Positions 1 through 8,048 of a DNA stretch of 64,000 bases are shown piece after piece. Made by a program: the position numbers and the translations under genes. Position 1 is the stretch's first letter. The number at the start of each line of letters is the position of its first letter. This stretch comes from Streptomyces sp. CG4 (lineage in GTDB: Bacteria > Actinomycetota > Actinomycetes > Streptomycetales > Streptomycetaceae). The notes under the pieces were generated by a model. The model ran no database searches. It was not told the origin of the DNA and worked only from the letters and a program-made list of their open reading frames with translations. The stretch spans positions 7,502,001 to 7,566,000 of the forward strand of contig NZ_CP163525.1 in NCBI RefSeq assembly GCF_041080655.1. Reading direction: 5' to 3'.

Positions 1-576
1 CTGCCGCCCGACGAACGTGGCGAACTCCTTGTGCAGCACAGGGCCTCGGGCGACGCGTCCGGTGACCGGGTTCGGGCGGTCCAGGACCACGAAGCGCTTG
101 CCGGCCAGCTGGGCCGCCTCCATGCAGTCGTAGAGCGTCCAGATGTACGTGTAGAAGCGGGCGCCGACGTCCTGGATGTCGAAGACGACCGTGTCGACCC
201 CTGAGGTGGTGAAGATGTCGGCGAGGGCCTTGCCGCTCTTGAGGTACGTGTCGTAGACCGGCAGTCCGGTCGCCGGGTCGGTGGAGCGGCCCTCGGATCC
301 GCCCGCTTGCGCGGTGCCTCGGAAGCCGTGCTCCGGGCCGAAGACCGCCGTCAGCTTCACGCGGGTGTCGTTGTGCATGACGTCGACGATGTGCTGGACG
401 TCGCGGGTGACGCCCGTGGGGTTGGTGACGATGCCGACGCGCTGTCCGCCCAGTATTGCGTAGCCTTCGGCGGCGAGTCTTTCGAACCCGGTGTGCAGTC
501 GTTCGCGGGGTTCGGGTCCAGCGGGAACGGCTGCGATCGTCGCCGAGGCGAGAAGGGACCGTCGGGACAGGTGCAT
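1..576 (-). CDS. NamZ/DUF1343-type secreted glycosidase, N-terminal part (runs off window)
   Basis: The first 192 codons of a gene read leftwards; the rest lies outside the window. The start is ATG at 576. The N-terminus has a twin-arginine-like signal (SRRSLL at residues 4-9, then a small-residue hydrophobic stretch), so export is likely. After it come the segments GQRVGIVTNPTGV and FGPEHGFRG followed by GLPVYDTYLKSG, typical of the DUF1343 family, whose characterised member NamZ is an exo-beta-N-acetylmuramidase acting on peptidoglycan fragments. A role in muropeptide recovery or cell-wall turnover is inferred from the family; catalytic residues cannot be fully judged in a fragment. It is transcribed divergently from the SDR gene. 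Confidence 0.82.
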   Translation of the reverse strand, partial: MHLSRRSLLASATIAAVPAGPEPRERLHTGFERLAAEGYAILGGQRVGIVTNPTGVTRDVQHIVDVMHNDTRVKLTAVFGPEHGFRGTAQAGGSEGRSTDPATGLPVYDTYLKSGKALADIFTTSGVDTVVFDIQDVGARFYTYIWTLYDCMEAAQLAGKRFVVLDRPNPVTGRVARGPVLHKEFATFVGRQ

Positions 577-699
577 GGGGGCCTCCGTCGGGTGTGAGGT
601 GCACGTCGTCTGTGGTTGCTCGTGCCCGCGCGGCGGAGCCGCATATCGATACAGCTCCGCGCCCCTAGAGGTTGGGACGGTCGCCCTTCCCTCACACAT

Positions 700-713
700 A
701 CCGACTGGTTAGT
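700..713. promoter_or_regulatory. TetR-type operator, left copy (ACCGACTGGTTAGT)
   Basis: Imperfect palindrome 54 nt before the SDR start. The longer string cATACCGACTGGTTAGTc matches, over its first half and centre, the sequence upstream of the phosphotransferase gene near 7200-7215. It resembles operators of TetR repressors of acyl-CoA metabolism. The TetR gene at 3234 is the obvious candidate ligand; this is inference. Confidence 0.6.
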
Positions 714-766
714 CTGGGTCGATCAGAGCCGATGCGCGCCGCGCGAAGTCGTGTCGAAGGAGACCG

Positions 767-1540
767 ATGGTGGAAGCCGTGCAGGATGCGGGAGTGGTCG
801 TCACGGGGGCGGGCGGGGGGATCGGGGCCGCGTTGGCCCGGCGGTTCGCCGCCGAGGGGGCGCGGGTCGTCGTCAATGACCTGGATGCCGGCAAGGCGAA
901 GGCAGTGGCCGAGGAGATCGGCGGGATCGCCGTGCCGGGTGACGCCTCCGCGATCGTCGGCGAGGCCCGTGACGCACTCGGTGGCACCGTCGACGTCTAC
1001 TGCGCGAACGCCGGGGTCGCCTTCGAGGACGGCGGCGCGGGCGGACCGCTCGACGAGAGGTCGTGGGCGGTGTCCTGGGACGTGAACGTCATGGCGCACG
1101 TCCGCGCGGCCAATGAGCTGCTCCCGGACTGGCTGGAGCGGGGTGCCGGGCGGTTCGTGTCCACCGTGTCGGCCGCCGGGCTGCTCACCATGATCGGGGC
1201 CCCCTCGTACAGCGTCACCAAGCACGGCGCCTACGCCTTCGCCGAGTGGCTGTCGCTGACCTACCGCCACCGGGGTCTGCGGGTGCACGCGATCTGTCCG
1301 CAGGGCGTGCGCACGGACATGCTGGCCGCGACCGGCAGCGCCGGGGAGCTGGTGCTCCAGTCGACCGCGATCGAGCCGGCGGCCGTCGCGGACGCGCTGT
1401 TCCGGGGCATCGAGGAGGATCGCTTCCTGATCCTGCCGCACCCCGACGTGGCCGAGTACTACCAGGCGCGGGCCGCCGATCCGGGCCGCTGGCTGAGCGG
1501 CATGAACCACATCCAGCGCAAGTGGGAGGAGGCCCGGTGA
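767..1540 (+). CDS. SDR-family NAD(P)-dependent oxidoreductase
   Basis: Short-chain dehydrogenase of 257 residues. Visible motifs are the dinucleotide-binding glycine motif TGAGGGIG at residues 13-20, NAG at 81-83 and the catalytic YxxxK (Y148, K152), with a serine near 135 completing the triad. The ATG at 767 is preceded by GAAGGAG. Its stop codon overlaps the GTG start of the acyl-CoA ligase (GTGA), so the two are translationally coupled. With the TetR gene after it, this forms a three-gene unit probably acting on a fatty-acyl or hydroxyacyl substrate. The substrate cannot be told from the sequence. Confidence 0.9.
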   Translation: MVEAVQDAGVVVTGAGGGIGAALARRFAAEGARVVVNDLDAGKAKAVAEEIGGIAVPGDASAIVGEARDALGGTVDVYCANAGVAFEDGGAGGPLDERSWAVSWDVNVMAHVRAANELLPDWLERGAGRFVSTVSAAGLLTMIGAPSYSVTKHGAYAFAEWLSLTYRHRGLRVHAICPQGVRTDMLAATGSAGELVLQSTAIEPAAVADALFRGIEEDRFLILPHPDVAEYYQARAADPGRWLSGMNHIQRKWEEAR

Positions 1541-3216
1541 GCCCCGCCCGGTACGCGGACCGGCCCTGGCTGGCGCTGCTCGACGACGCCCAGCGCGGTC
1601 CCGTCGAGCCCGCCGACTCCCTGGTGCACGCGCTGCGCACCGCCGTCGCCGAGGCGCCCGAGCGCACCTTCCTCGCCTACTTCGACGCCCGGCTGAGCTA
1701 CCGCGCGGTGGACGAGCTGAGCGACTCCGTCGCCGCCCATCTCGCCGCGCGCGGGCTGGAGCGCGGCGACCGGGTGGCCGTGCTGCTGCAGAACTCCCCG
1801 CACTTCGTGCTCGCCGTCCTCGGCGCCTGGAAGGCGGGCGCGACCGTCGTCCCGGTCAACCCCATGTACAAGTCGGGCGAGGTGGGGCACGTCCTGCGGG
1901 ACGGCGAGGTGACCGCGCTGATCTGCTCCGACCGGGCCTGGGAGGCGTATCTCAGGGACACGGCCGCCGACTCGCCGGTGCGGATCGTGCTCACCGGGTG
2001 CGAGTTGGATTTCCAGACCCGCAACGACGCGCGCGTGCTCGGATTCGAGCGGCTGCCCCAGGCACCGGACGCCGACGACCTGGTCACCGTGGCCCGGCGC
2101 GGCGGTACGGCCCCCGAGGGCCGCGCGCCGGGCCCGGACGACATCGCGCTGATCAGCTACACCTCGGGTACGAGCGGTACGCCCAAGGGCGCGACCAACA
2201 CGCACGGCAACATCATGTACAACGCCGAGCGGCAGCGGACCGGGCTCGCGCTGCCCGGGGCGCCCGTCTACTACGCGCTCGCGCCGTTGTTCCACATCAC
2301 CGGCATGGTCTGCCAGTTCGGTGCCTGCCTGAACAGCGCCGGCACTCTGGTGCTCGCCTACCGCTTCGAGCCCGGACTCGTGCTGGAGGCCTTCACCGAG
2401 CACCGGCCGCACTACACGGTCGGGCCGTCCACCGCCTTCATGGCGCTGGCCGCCCACCCGGACGCCACCCGGGAGCACTTCGCCTCCTTCGTGAACATCT
2501 CCTCGGGCGGCGCGCCCGTGCCGCCGGCCCTGGTGGAGAAGTTCCGCGGGCTCTTCGGGCCGTACATCCGCGTCGGCTACGGCCTCACCGAGTGCTCCGG
2601 CCCGTGCGCCGCCGTCCCGCCCGGCCTGGAGGCACCCGTGGACCCCGTCTCCGGGACGCTGTCGGTGGGCCTGCCCGGCGCCGACACGCTCGTGCGGATC
2701 GTGGACGAGCAGGGCGTGGAGGTGCCGTTCGGGGAGCAGGGCGAGATCGTCGTACGCGGCCCGCAGGTGATCCCCGGCTACTGGCGGCGCCCGGACGCCA
2801 CCGCCGAGACCTTCCCGGACGGCGAGCTGCGCACCGGTGACATCGGCTTCATGGACGCCCAGGGCTGGCTGTACGTCGTCGACCGCAAGAAGGACATGAT
2901 CAACGCGTCCGGCTTCAAGGTGTGGCCGCGCGAGGTCGAGGACGTGCTGTACACCCACCCGGCGGTGCGCGAGGTGGCCGTCGTCGGTGTCCCCGACGGC
3001 TATCGCGGCGAGACGGTCAAGGCCTATGTCAGCCTGCGTCCGGGCGCGGAGGCGGACCCGGACGACATCGCGGTGTACTGCAAGGAGAGACTGGCCGCCT
3101 ACAAATATCCGCGCCAGGTGGAGATCCTGCCCGACCTGCCCAAGACGGCGAGTGGCAAGATCCTCCGTCGGGAACTGCGTTCCCGCGCGCGCGACAACAG
3201 CAACGCCGGTCAGTAG
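1537..3216 (+). CDS. AMP-dependent acyl-CoA synthetase/ligase
   Basis: 559-residue ANL-superfamily enzyme that would adenylate a carboxylic acid and transfer it to CoA. Motifs in order: the phosphate-binding loop YTSGTSGTPKG near residue 210, YGLTECSG near 350, the TGDIG and DRKKDMI hinge region, and the C-terminal KTASGK containing the catalytic lysine. The GTG start at 1537 overlaps the SDR stop and gives the usual family N-terminus; an upstream in-frame extension would overlap the SDR gene almost completely and is rejected. Likely a medium- or long-chain fatty-acid CoA ligase by similarity and context; chain length is unknown. Confidence 0.9.
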   Translation: MSPARYADRPWLALLDDAQRGPVEPADSLVHALRTAVAEAPERTFLAYFDARLSYRAVDELSDSVAAHLAARGLERGDRVAVLLQNSPHFVLAVLGAWKAGATVVPVNPMYKSGEVGHVLRDGEVTALICSDRAWEAYLRDTAADSPVRIVLTGCELDFQTRNDARVLGFERLPQAPDADDLVTVARRGGTAPEGRAPGPDDIALISYTSGTSGTPKGATNTHGNIMYNAERQRTGLALPGAPVYYALAPLFHITGMVCQFGACLNSAGTLVLAYRFEPGLVLEAFTEHRPHYTVGPSTAFMALAAHPDATREHFASFVNISSGGAPVPPALVEKFRGLFGPYIRVGYGLTECSGPCAAVPPGLEAPVDPVSGTLSVGLPGADTLVRIVDEQGVEVPFGEQGEIVVRGPQVIPGYWRRPDATAETFPDGELRTGDIGFMDAQGWLYVVDRKKDMINASGFKVWPREVEDVLYTHPAVREVAVVGVPDGYRGETVKAYVSLRPGAEADPDDIAVYCKERLAAYKYPRQVEILPDLPKTASGKILRRELRSRARDNSNAGQ

Positions 3217-3233
3217 GCGACGAGGAAAGGCAG

Positions 3234-3836
3234 GTGGCGGCAGTGCCCAGGACGACGGACGGAGACGGAGCCCCCGTTCCGCAGCGGCTGCTCGCCGCCG
3301 CCACCCGGCTCTTCGCCGAGCAGGGCTACGACCGGACCTCCGTGCAGGAGATCGTGGAGGCGGCCGGCGTCACCAAGGGGGCGCTGTACCACTACTTCGG
3401 CTCCAAGGACGACCTCCTGCACGAGGTGTACGCGCGCGTGCTGCGCGTCCAGATGGAGCGGCTCGACCACTTCGCCGGCATGGACGCGCCGGTCGAGCAG
3501 CGGCTCAGAGGTGCCGCGGCGGACGTGGTCGTCACGACCATCGAGAACCTCGACGACGCGATGATCTTCTTCCGGTCCATGCACCATCTGAGCCCGGAGA
3601 AGAACAAGCAGGTCCGCGCCGAGCGCCGGCGCTACCACGAACGGTTCCGCGCGCTCATCGAGGAGGGCCAGAAGGAGGGCGTCTTCTCCACGGCGACCCC
3701 GGCCGACCTGGTCGTGGACTACCACTTCGGCTCCGTCCACCACCTGTCGACCTGGTACCGCCCCGACGGCCCGCTCACCCCGCAGCAGGTCGCCGACCAC
3801 CTCGCCGACCTGCTGCTGCGGGCGCTGCGTCCATGA
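3234..3836 (+). CDS. TetR-family transcriptional regulator of acyl-CoA genes
   Basis: 200-residue repressor-like protein. The helix-turn-helix lies at about residues 15-62 (RLFAEQGYDRTSVQEIV, then GVTKGALYHYFGSKDDLL), followed by an all-helical ligand-binding domain. GTG at 3234 is chosen because GAGGA lies 7 nt upstream; GTG at 3243 is an alternative. It follows the acyl-CoA ligase by 17 nt. The matching operators at 700 and 7200 suggest that it controls its own operon and the facing acyl-CoA dehydrogenase operon, with an acyl-CoA as the likely inducer (inference). Its 3' end overlaps the convergent LysR gene by 62 bp. Confidence 0.88.
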   Translation: MAAVPRTTDGDGAPVPQRLLAAATRLFAEQGYDRTSVQEIVEAAGVTKGALYHYFGSKDDLLHEVYARVLRVQMERLDHFAGMDAPVEQRLRGAAADVVVTTIENLDDAMIFFRSMHHLSPEKNKQVRAERRRYHERFRALIEEGQKEGVFSTATPADLVVDYHFGSVHHLSTWYRPDGPLTPQQVADHLADLLLRALRP

Positions 3837-4740
3837 GGCGTGCGTCCGTGGGGTGCGCGTCCGTGGGGTGCGCGTCCGTGAGGTGACGGACGAGGGCGGC
3901 GGCCGCCGGGTTCCGGGGCCGCTCCCCGCGTCCCGCGAGGACGACCGTACGGCCCGGCTCCGGCTGCCGTATCCGCACGCACGGCAGCCCGGCCCGCTCG
4001 CCGATGGCCCGGGGCACGAACGCCACCCCGATCCCGGCCCGCACGAGGTCCACCAGCAGCCCGATCTGGGTGACGTCACAGGTGATACGGCGATCCAGGC
4101 CACAGTGGGCCGCCAGGCGCCGTACGGCCGTCTCCAGGCCCGTCCCGGCGCGGAAGTCGACGAAGGGCTCCTCGGCGAGGTCCTTGATGAGCGTGCGGCC
4201 CGCCACGGCCAGCCGGTGCCCCGGCGCGGTGATCAGCACCAGCTCCTCCTGCCAGGCGGCGTGCGCGTGCAGGCCCTCGGGCAGTTCCCGGGCGTCCGGG
4301 GCGACGAAAGCGAGGTCCAGCTCGCCGGCCCGGAGCGCGTCGGTCAGCTCGGTGACGGTCGCGTCCCGCACGGAGACCTGGACGCCAGGGAACTCCTCGT
4401 GGAAGGCGGCCAGTTCGCCCGGCAGGTCCACGCAGGTCAGGGTCTGGATCGTACCGATGGACACGCGGCCGCTCGCCAGTCCCGCGACGGCCGCCACCGC
4501 CTCCCGGGCCGCCTCGGCACCGGCGAGCAGCGCACGGGCCTGCGGGAGCAGCGCCCGCCCGGCCTCCGTGAGCACCACCCGGCGGCCCGTACGGTCGAAC
4601 AGGTCGGCGCCCAGCTCCCGTTCCAGGTTCCGGACGGACGTGCTGAGCGCCGACTGCACGATGAGCTCGCTGCGGGCGGCGGCCGTGAAACTTCCCTCGG
4701 TCACCACGGCCATGAAGTGGCGGAGCTGACGCATCTCCAT
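3775..4740 (-). CDS. LysR-family transcriptional regulator
   Basis: 321 residues. The N-terminal winged helix-turn-helix is clear (MRQLRHFMAVVTEGSFTAA, then LSTSVRNLERELGADLF), followed by a LysR substrate-binding domain. The family is usually near 300 residues; here the C-terminus is extended by a short TDAHP repeat encoded by 15-bp tandem DNA repeats, and the gene runs 62 bp into the convergent TetR gene. The start at 4740 has no Shine-Dalgarno sequence, but TAGAAT lies 6 nt before it, suggesting a leaderless transcript. The target is unknown; LysR regulators often control a divergent neighbour, but no convincing divergent gene is present here. Confidence 0.87.
   Translation of the reverse strand: MEMRQLRHFMAVVTEGSFTAAARSELIVQSALSTSVRNLERELGADLFDRTGRRVVLTEAGRALLPQARALLAGAEAAREAVAAVAGLASGRVSIGTIQTLTCVDLPGELAAFHEEFPGVQVSVRDATVTELTDALRAGELDLAFVAPDARELPEGLHAHAAWQEELVLITAPGHRLAVAGRTLIKDLAEEPFVDFRAGTGLETAVRRLAAHCGLDRRITCDVTQIGLLVDLVRAGIGVAFVPRAIGERAGLPCVRIRQPEPGRTVVLAGRGERPRNPAAAALVRHLTDAHPTDAHPTDARLMDAAPAAAGRRGGRRPAAG
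3827..3886. repeat. Four 15-bp tandem repeats at the TetR/LysR convergence
   Basis: Units of the form GCGTCCGTGGGGTGC at 3827, 3842, 3857 and 3872; the middle two are identical and the outer two diverge. The TetR stop codon lies inside the first unit. On the other strand the repeats encode the repeated TDAHP tail of the LysR protein. Confidence 0.9.
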
Positions 4741-4746
4741 CCATCC

Positions 4747-4752
4747 ATTCTA
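4747..4752 (-). promoter_or_regulatory. Candidate -10 of leaderless LysR transcript
   Basis: TAGAAT (minus strand) ends 6 nt before the ATG at 4740, and no ribosome-binding site is present. No good -35 is visible. Confidence 0.45.
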
Positions 4753-4815
4753 GAGATGTCCGCCAGCGAAACCATCTGTTGGACCGGTGGGCGGCCTGCG
4801 GGCCACGCTGAACAC

Positions 4816-4905
4816 ATGACGCGCAGACCGAATCTCCTGCACCGGTTCCTGTCGTTCCTCCGGGCGCTCGCCCGCGAGGACCACCACTACTCGGGCGGCT
4901 ACTAG
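4816..4905 (+). CDS. Possible 29-residue small protein
   Basis: A short open frame starting MTRRPNLLHRFL and ending in DDHHYSGGY-like aromatic residues (actual end HHYSGGY). It sits alone between the LysR start and the acyl-CoA dehydrogenase stop. The N-terminal half would form a basic amphipathic helix. There is no clear Shine-Dalgarno sequence and no recognised family. Codon third positions are GC-rich, but this alone is weak support; reported as a candidate only. Confidence 0.25.
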   Translation: MTRRPNLLHRFLSFLRALAREDHHYSGGY

Positions 4906-4912
4906 AGGTACC

Positions 4913-6127
4913 TCAGAGGTACTGCTTCAACTCCCGCCGCGCCAGCGACCGTTGGTGCACCTCGTCCGGGCCGTCGGCCAGCATCAGGGTGCGGGCGCTC
5001 GCGTACAGCTCGGCCAGCGGGAAGTCCTGGCTCACGCCGCCCGCGCCGTGCAACTGGATGGCCCGGTCCAGGATGCCGACCACCGCGCGCGGGGTGGCGA
5101 TCTTGATGGCCTGGATCTCCGTGTGGGCGCCCTTGTTGCCGACGGTGTCCATCAGCCAGGCCGTCTTCAGCACCAGCAGCCGCAGCTGCTCGACGGTGAC
5201 CCGGGCGTCGGCGATCCAGTTCTGGACGACCCCCTGCTGGGCCAGCGCCTTGCCGAACGCGGTACGCGAGACGGCCCGCCGGCACATCAGCTCGATCGCC
5301 CGCTCGGCCATGCCGATCAGCCGCATGCAGTGGTGGATCCGGCCAGGGCCGAGCCGGGCCTGGGCGATGGCGAAGCCGCCGCCCTCCTCGCCGATCAGGT
5401 TCGACACCGGCACGCGCGCGTGGTCGAAGATCACCTCGGCGTGGCCGCCGTGCGAGTGGTCCTCGTACCCGAAGACCTGCATCGCGCGCTTGACGGTCAC
5501 TCCCGGCGTGTCGCGCGGTACCAGGATCATCGACTGCTGGCGGCGGATGTCGGTGCCGTCCGGGTCCGTCTTGCCCATCACGATGAAGATCTTGCAGTCC
5601 GGGTTCATCGCCCCGGAGATGTACCACTTCCGACCGGTGACGACGTAGGCGTCGCCGTCCCGCTCGATGTGCGTGGTGATGTTGGTGGCGTCCGAGGAGG
5701 CCACCTCCGGCTCGGTCATCGCGAACGCCGAACGGATCTCACCGGCCAGCAGCGGCTCCAGCCACTGCTTCTTCTGCTGCTCGTCGCCGAACTGCGCCAG
5801 TACCTCCATGTTCCCGGTGTCGGGGGCGGCGCAGTTCGTCGCGGTGGGGGCGAGATGCGGGGAGCGGCCGGTGATCTCGGCGAGCGGCGCGTACTGCAGG
5901 TTCGTCAGCCCGGCGCCGTACTCGGCGTCCGGCAGGAACAGGTTCCACAGGCCCTGCCTGCGGGCCTCGGCCTTCAGCTCCTCGACCACGGCCGGGGTGT
6001 CCCAGGGGGAGGCCAGCGCGGCTCGCTGCTCCTCGGCGACGGGCTCGGCCGGGTAGACGTACTCGTCCATGAAGGCGAGCAGCTTGGCGCGCAGTTCCTC
6101 GGTGCGCGCGTCGAACGCGAAGTCCAT
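4913..6127 (-). CDS. Acyl-CoA dehydrogenase
   Basis: 404-residue flavoprotein of the large acyl-CoA dehydrogenase subfamily that often pairs with an aminoglycoside-phosphotransferase-like protein, as in the fused ACAD10/ACAD11 proteins. Visible segments are the FAD/substrate stretch FAMTEPEVASSDATN near residue 140, GRKWYISGA near 165, and the C-terminal HGAGGVSQDFPLA. It would introduce a 2,3-double bond into an acyl-CoA and pass electrons to ETF. The start ATG at 6127 lies 7 nt after the phosphotransferase stop, so the two form an operon. The shared TetR-type operator upstream of that operon suggests co-control with the ligase arm. Confidence 0.92.
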   Translation of the reverse strand: MDFAFDARTEELRAKLLAFMDEYVYPAEPVAEEQRAALASPWDTPAVVEELKAEARRQGLWNLFLPDAEYGAGLTNLQYAPLAEITGRSPHLAPTATNCAAPDTGNMEVLAQFGDEQQKKQWLEPLLAGEIRSAFAMTEPEVASSDATNITTHIERDGDAYVVTGRKWYISGAMNPDCKIFIVMGKTDPDGTDIRRQQSMILVPRDTPGVTVKRAMQVFGYEDHSHGGHAEVIFDHARVPVSNLIGEEGGGFAIAQARLGPGRIHHCMRLIGMAERAIELMCRRAVSRTAFGKALAQQGVVQNWIADARVTVEQLRLLVLKTAWLMDTVGNKGAHTEIQAIKIATPRAVVGILDRAIQLHGAGGVSQDFPLAELYASARTLMLADGPDEVHQRSLARRELKQYL

Positions 6128-6134
6128 TTCTGGA

Positions 6135-7157
6135 TCAGCCTTCCTGGAGAACGGTCAGTCCGTGGTCGATGAAGACGGGTACGAGATCGCCGATCCGGTC
6201 GAAGCCGCGCCCCACCGTCTGGCCCAGCGTGTACCGGTAGTGGATGCCCTCCAGGATCACGGCGAGCTTGAACCAGGCGAAGGCCGTGTACCAGGAGACG
6301 GCGGACACGTCGCGCCCCGAGCGCGCGGCGTACCGCTCGATCAGCTCCTGCGGGGAGGGATGTCCGACGGCCGTGGCGGTCGTGGAGATGGGGGAGTCGG
6401 GCAGTTCCAGCGGCTGGCTGTACATCACCAGCAGGCCCAGGTCGGTGAGCGGGTCGCCGAGGGTGGACATCTCCCAGTCGAGGATCGCGTTGATCCGGTC
6501 GTCCGCGCCGATCAGGACGTTGTCGAGGCGGTAGTCGCCGTGGACGACCGCCGGGGCCTGCGAGGCGGGCAGGGCGCGCCCCAGGGCGGCGTGCAGCTCG
6601 TCGATGCCGGGCAGCTCGCGGTTGCGGGAGGCGTCCAGCTGCTTGCCCCAGCGGCGTAGCTGCCGGTCCAGGAAGCCCTCGGGGCGGCCGAAGTCCGCGA
6701 GGCCCACCTCGGCCGGGTCCACCGCGTGCAGCTCGACCAGCGTGTCCACCAGGGACAGCACCGCGTTCCGGGTGCGCTCCGCACCGAGCGGGGCGAGCTG
6801 CTCGGCGGTGCGGTACGGGGTGCCCTCGACGAACTCCATGACGTAGAACGGCGCCCCGAGCACCTGCTCGTCCTCGCAGAGCAGCACCGGGCGCGGCACC
6901 GGCACCCGGGTCGGGTGCAGGGCGCTGATCACGCGGTGCTCGCGCTTCATGTCGTGCGCGGTGGCCAGCACATGGCCGAGCGGGGGCCGTCGTACGACCC
7001 ATCGCGCGGTGCCGTCGGAGACCGCGTAGGTGAGGTTCGACCGTCCGCCCTCGATCAGCCGGCCGGTCAGGGGGCCGGTCACCAGACCGGGGCGCTCACG
7101 GTCGAGCAGGGCGCGCAGCCGGTCCAGGTCGAGTCCGGGCGGGTGGTCGGCGCTCAT
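6135..7157 (-). CDS. Aminoglycoside-phosphotransferase-like kinase (ACAD10/11-type phosphotransferase)
   Basis: 340 residues with a protein-kinase-like fold: nucleotide-binding region GGRSNLTYAV near residue 38, catalytic motif HGDYRLDN near 205 and the metal-binding DWE near 228. In animals the homologous domain is fused to an acyl-CoA dehydrogenase and phosphorylates 4-hydroxyacyl-CoAs; here the two are separate genes 7 nt apart, which supports a hydroxy-fatty-acid role rather than antibiotic resistance. The start ATG at 7157 has TAGGAG about 8 nt upstream. First gene of its operon, downstream of the right-hand TetR-type operator. Confidence 0.88.
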   Translation of the reverse strand: MSADHPPGLDLDRLRALLDRERPGLVTGPLTGRLIEGGRSNLTYAVSDGTARWVVRRPPLGHVLATAHDMKREHRVISALHPTRVPVPRPVLLCEDEQVLGAPFYVMEFVEGTPYRTAEQLAPLGAERTRNAVLSLVDTLVELHAVDPAEVGLADFGRPEGFLDRQLRRWGKQLDASRNRELPGIDELHAALGRALPASQAPAVVHGDYRLDNVLIGADDRINAILDWEMSTLGDPLTDLGLLVMYSQPLELPDSPISTTATAVGHPSPQELIERYAARSGRDVSAVSWYTAFAWFKLAVILEGIHYRYTLGQTVGRGFDRIGDLVPVFIDHGLTVLQEG

Positions 7158-7199
7158 ACGTGACTCCTACGAACGGGTGAACAGGACCCATTCATGATG

Positions 7200-7211
7200 C
7201 CGACCGGTCGG
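7200..7211. promoter_or_regulatory. TetR-type operator, right copy (CCGACCGGTCGG)
   Basis: Perfect 12-bp palindrome 43 nt upstream of the phosphotransferase start. Read on the minus strand, the extended site cATACCGACCGGTCGGC shares ATACCGAC-GGT with the left operator at 700. This links the two facing operons around the TetR gene. Confidence 0.65.
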
Positions 7212-7324
7212 TATGCCGTCCAGTGCGCAAGCCGGACACGCGTCCGAACGTGACCGGAGCCACGATAGGCCGACGGACCCCCGCCGCGCTGCCCCGGGAG
7301 CCGTCGGCCTTGTTCCCGCTGGGG

Positions 7325-7624
7325 TCAGTGGTCGTCCCAGTGGCCGTCGTGCGCCGCGTGCCGGTGCCCGTCGTGCAGATAGTCGACGTGGTCGCCGTGC
7401 CGCACCTGGGCGTGCCCGCACTCGTCGTAGTGCACGTGCTCGTGGCCCTCGTGGACGGTGTGCCCGGCGGGTTCGCACTCGTCCCAGTGGCCGTCGTGCT
7501 CGCGGTGCAGATGTCCGTCGTGGGCGTAGTCCAGGTGGTCGCCGTGCCGCACGGCGTCGTGCCCGCAGCCCGGACCGTGGCTGTGCGTGCCGTGTGCGAT
7601 GTGTTCCTGGTGAAGGGTGGTCAT
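7325..7624 (-). CDS. Histidine-rich metal-binding protein with a duplicated motif
   Basis: 99 residues with very many His and Asp residues. A block of the form RHGDHxDYxHDGHxHxxHDGHWD occurs twice (about residues 27-48 and 76-97), separated by an ECEPAGH/DECGH linker with a few cysteines. Such proteins occur in actinobacteria and are thought to bind zinc or nickel, as a store or a chaperone. No signal peptide is seen, so it is probably cytoplasmic. The start ATG at 7624 is preceded by GAAGGCGAG. No adjacent metal transporter or metalloregulator is visible, so its metal and regulation remain unknown. Confidence 0.75.
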   Translation of the reverse strand: MTTLHQEHIAHGTHSHGPGCGHDAVRHGDHLDYAHDGHLHREHDGHWDECEPAGHTVHEGHEHVHYDECGHAQVRHGDHVDYLHDGHRHAAHDGHWDDH

Positions 7625-7733
7625 GGTGCTCGCCTTCGGGGGTACGGGGGTCTGACGGCCGACAGGCTACGCGCGAACCGTGACATATCGGCGTATTAGC
7701 GCATGCGTGGTGTCCGGGCGACCCGGCGAGAGA

Positions 7734-8048
7734 TCAGACGACCAGGACGGACGCGCACACCGCCAGCGCCACCGCGCACAGCACCGCCGCCGTCGCGTGC
7801 CGGGGAGCGAGCGCCGGCGGCCGGACCACGGCGGCCAGGGTCCCTATCCGGTGGTGAGCCACCCGGAGGAACCCCAGGAAGAGCGCACAGCACAGGGCGC
7901 AGACGGTCACTCCGGCGGCCGAGGCGCCCCCGCGCAGGGCGGCCCGGGCGGCGAGTACGGCGACCACGGCGGCCGAGAGGGTCGTACGACGCCAGGCCAG
8001 CCGGGTGCGCTCCGGCTGCAGCCCCGGGTCGCGCCCGGCCGGGCTCAC
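7734..8048 (-). CDS. DUF202 family small membrane protein
   Basis: 104 residues starting at GTG 8048, overlapping the upstream DUF202 gene's stop (GTGA). It contains the DUF202 signature ERTRLAWRRTTLS near residue 15, followed by three hydrophobic helices. The function of DUF202 is unknown; members are inner-membrane proteins often found in pairs. Coupled translation suggests a heteromeric complex with the neighbouring DUF202 protein. Confidence 0.82.
   Translation of the reverse strand: MSPAGRDPGLQPERTRLAWRRTTLSAAVVAVLAARAALRGGASAAGVTVCALCCALFLGFLRVAHHRIGTLAAVVRPPALAPRHATAAVLCAVALAVCASVLVV

Noticed and set aside
6135..7157. Aminoglycoside resistance by the phosphotransferase
   Set aside because: The fold is shared, but the adjacent acyl-CoA dehydrogenase and the ACAD10/11-like pairing argue for lipid metabolism.
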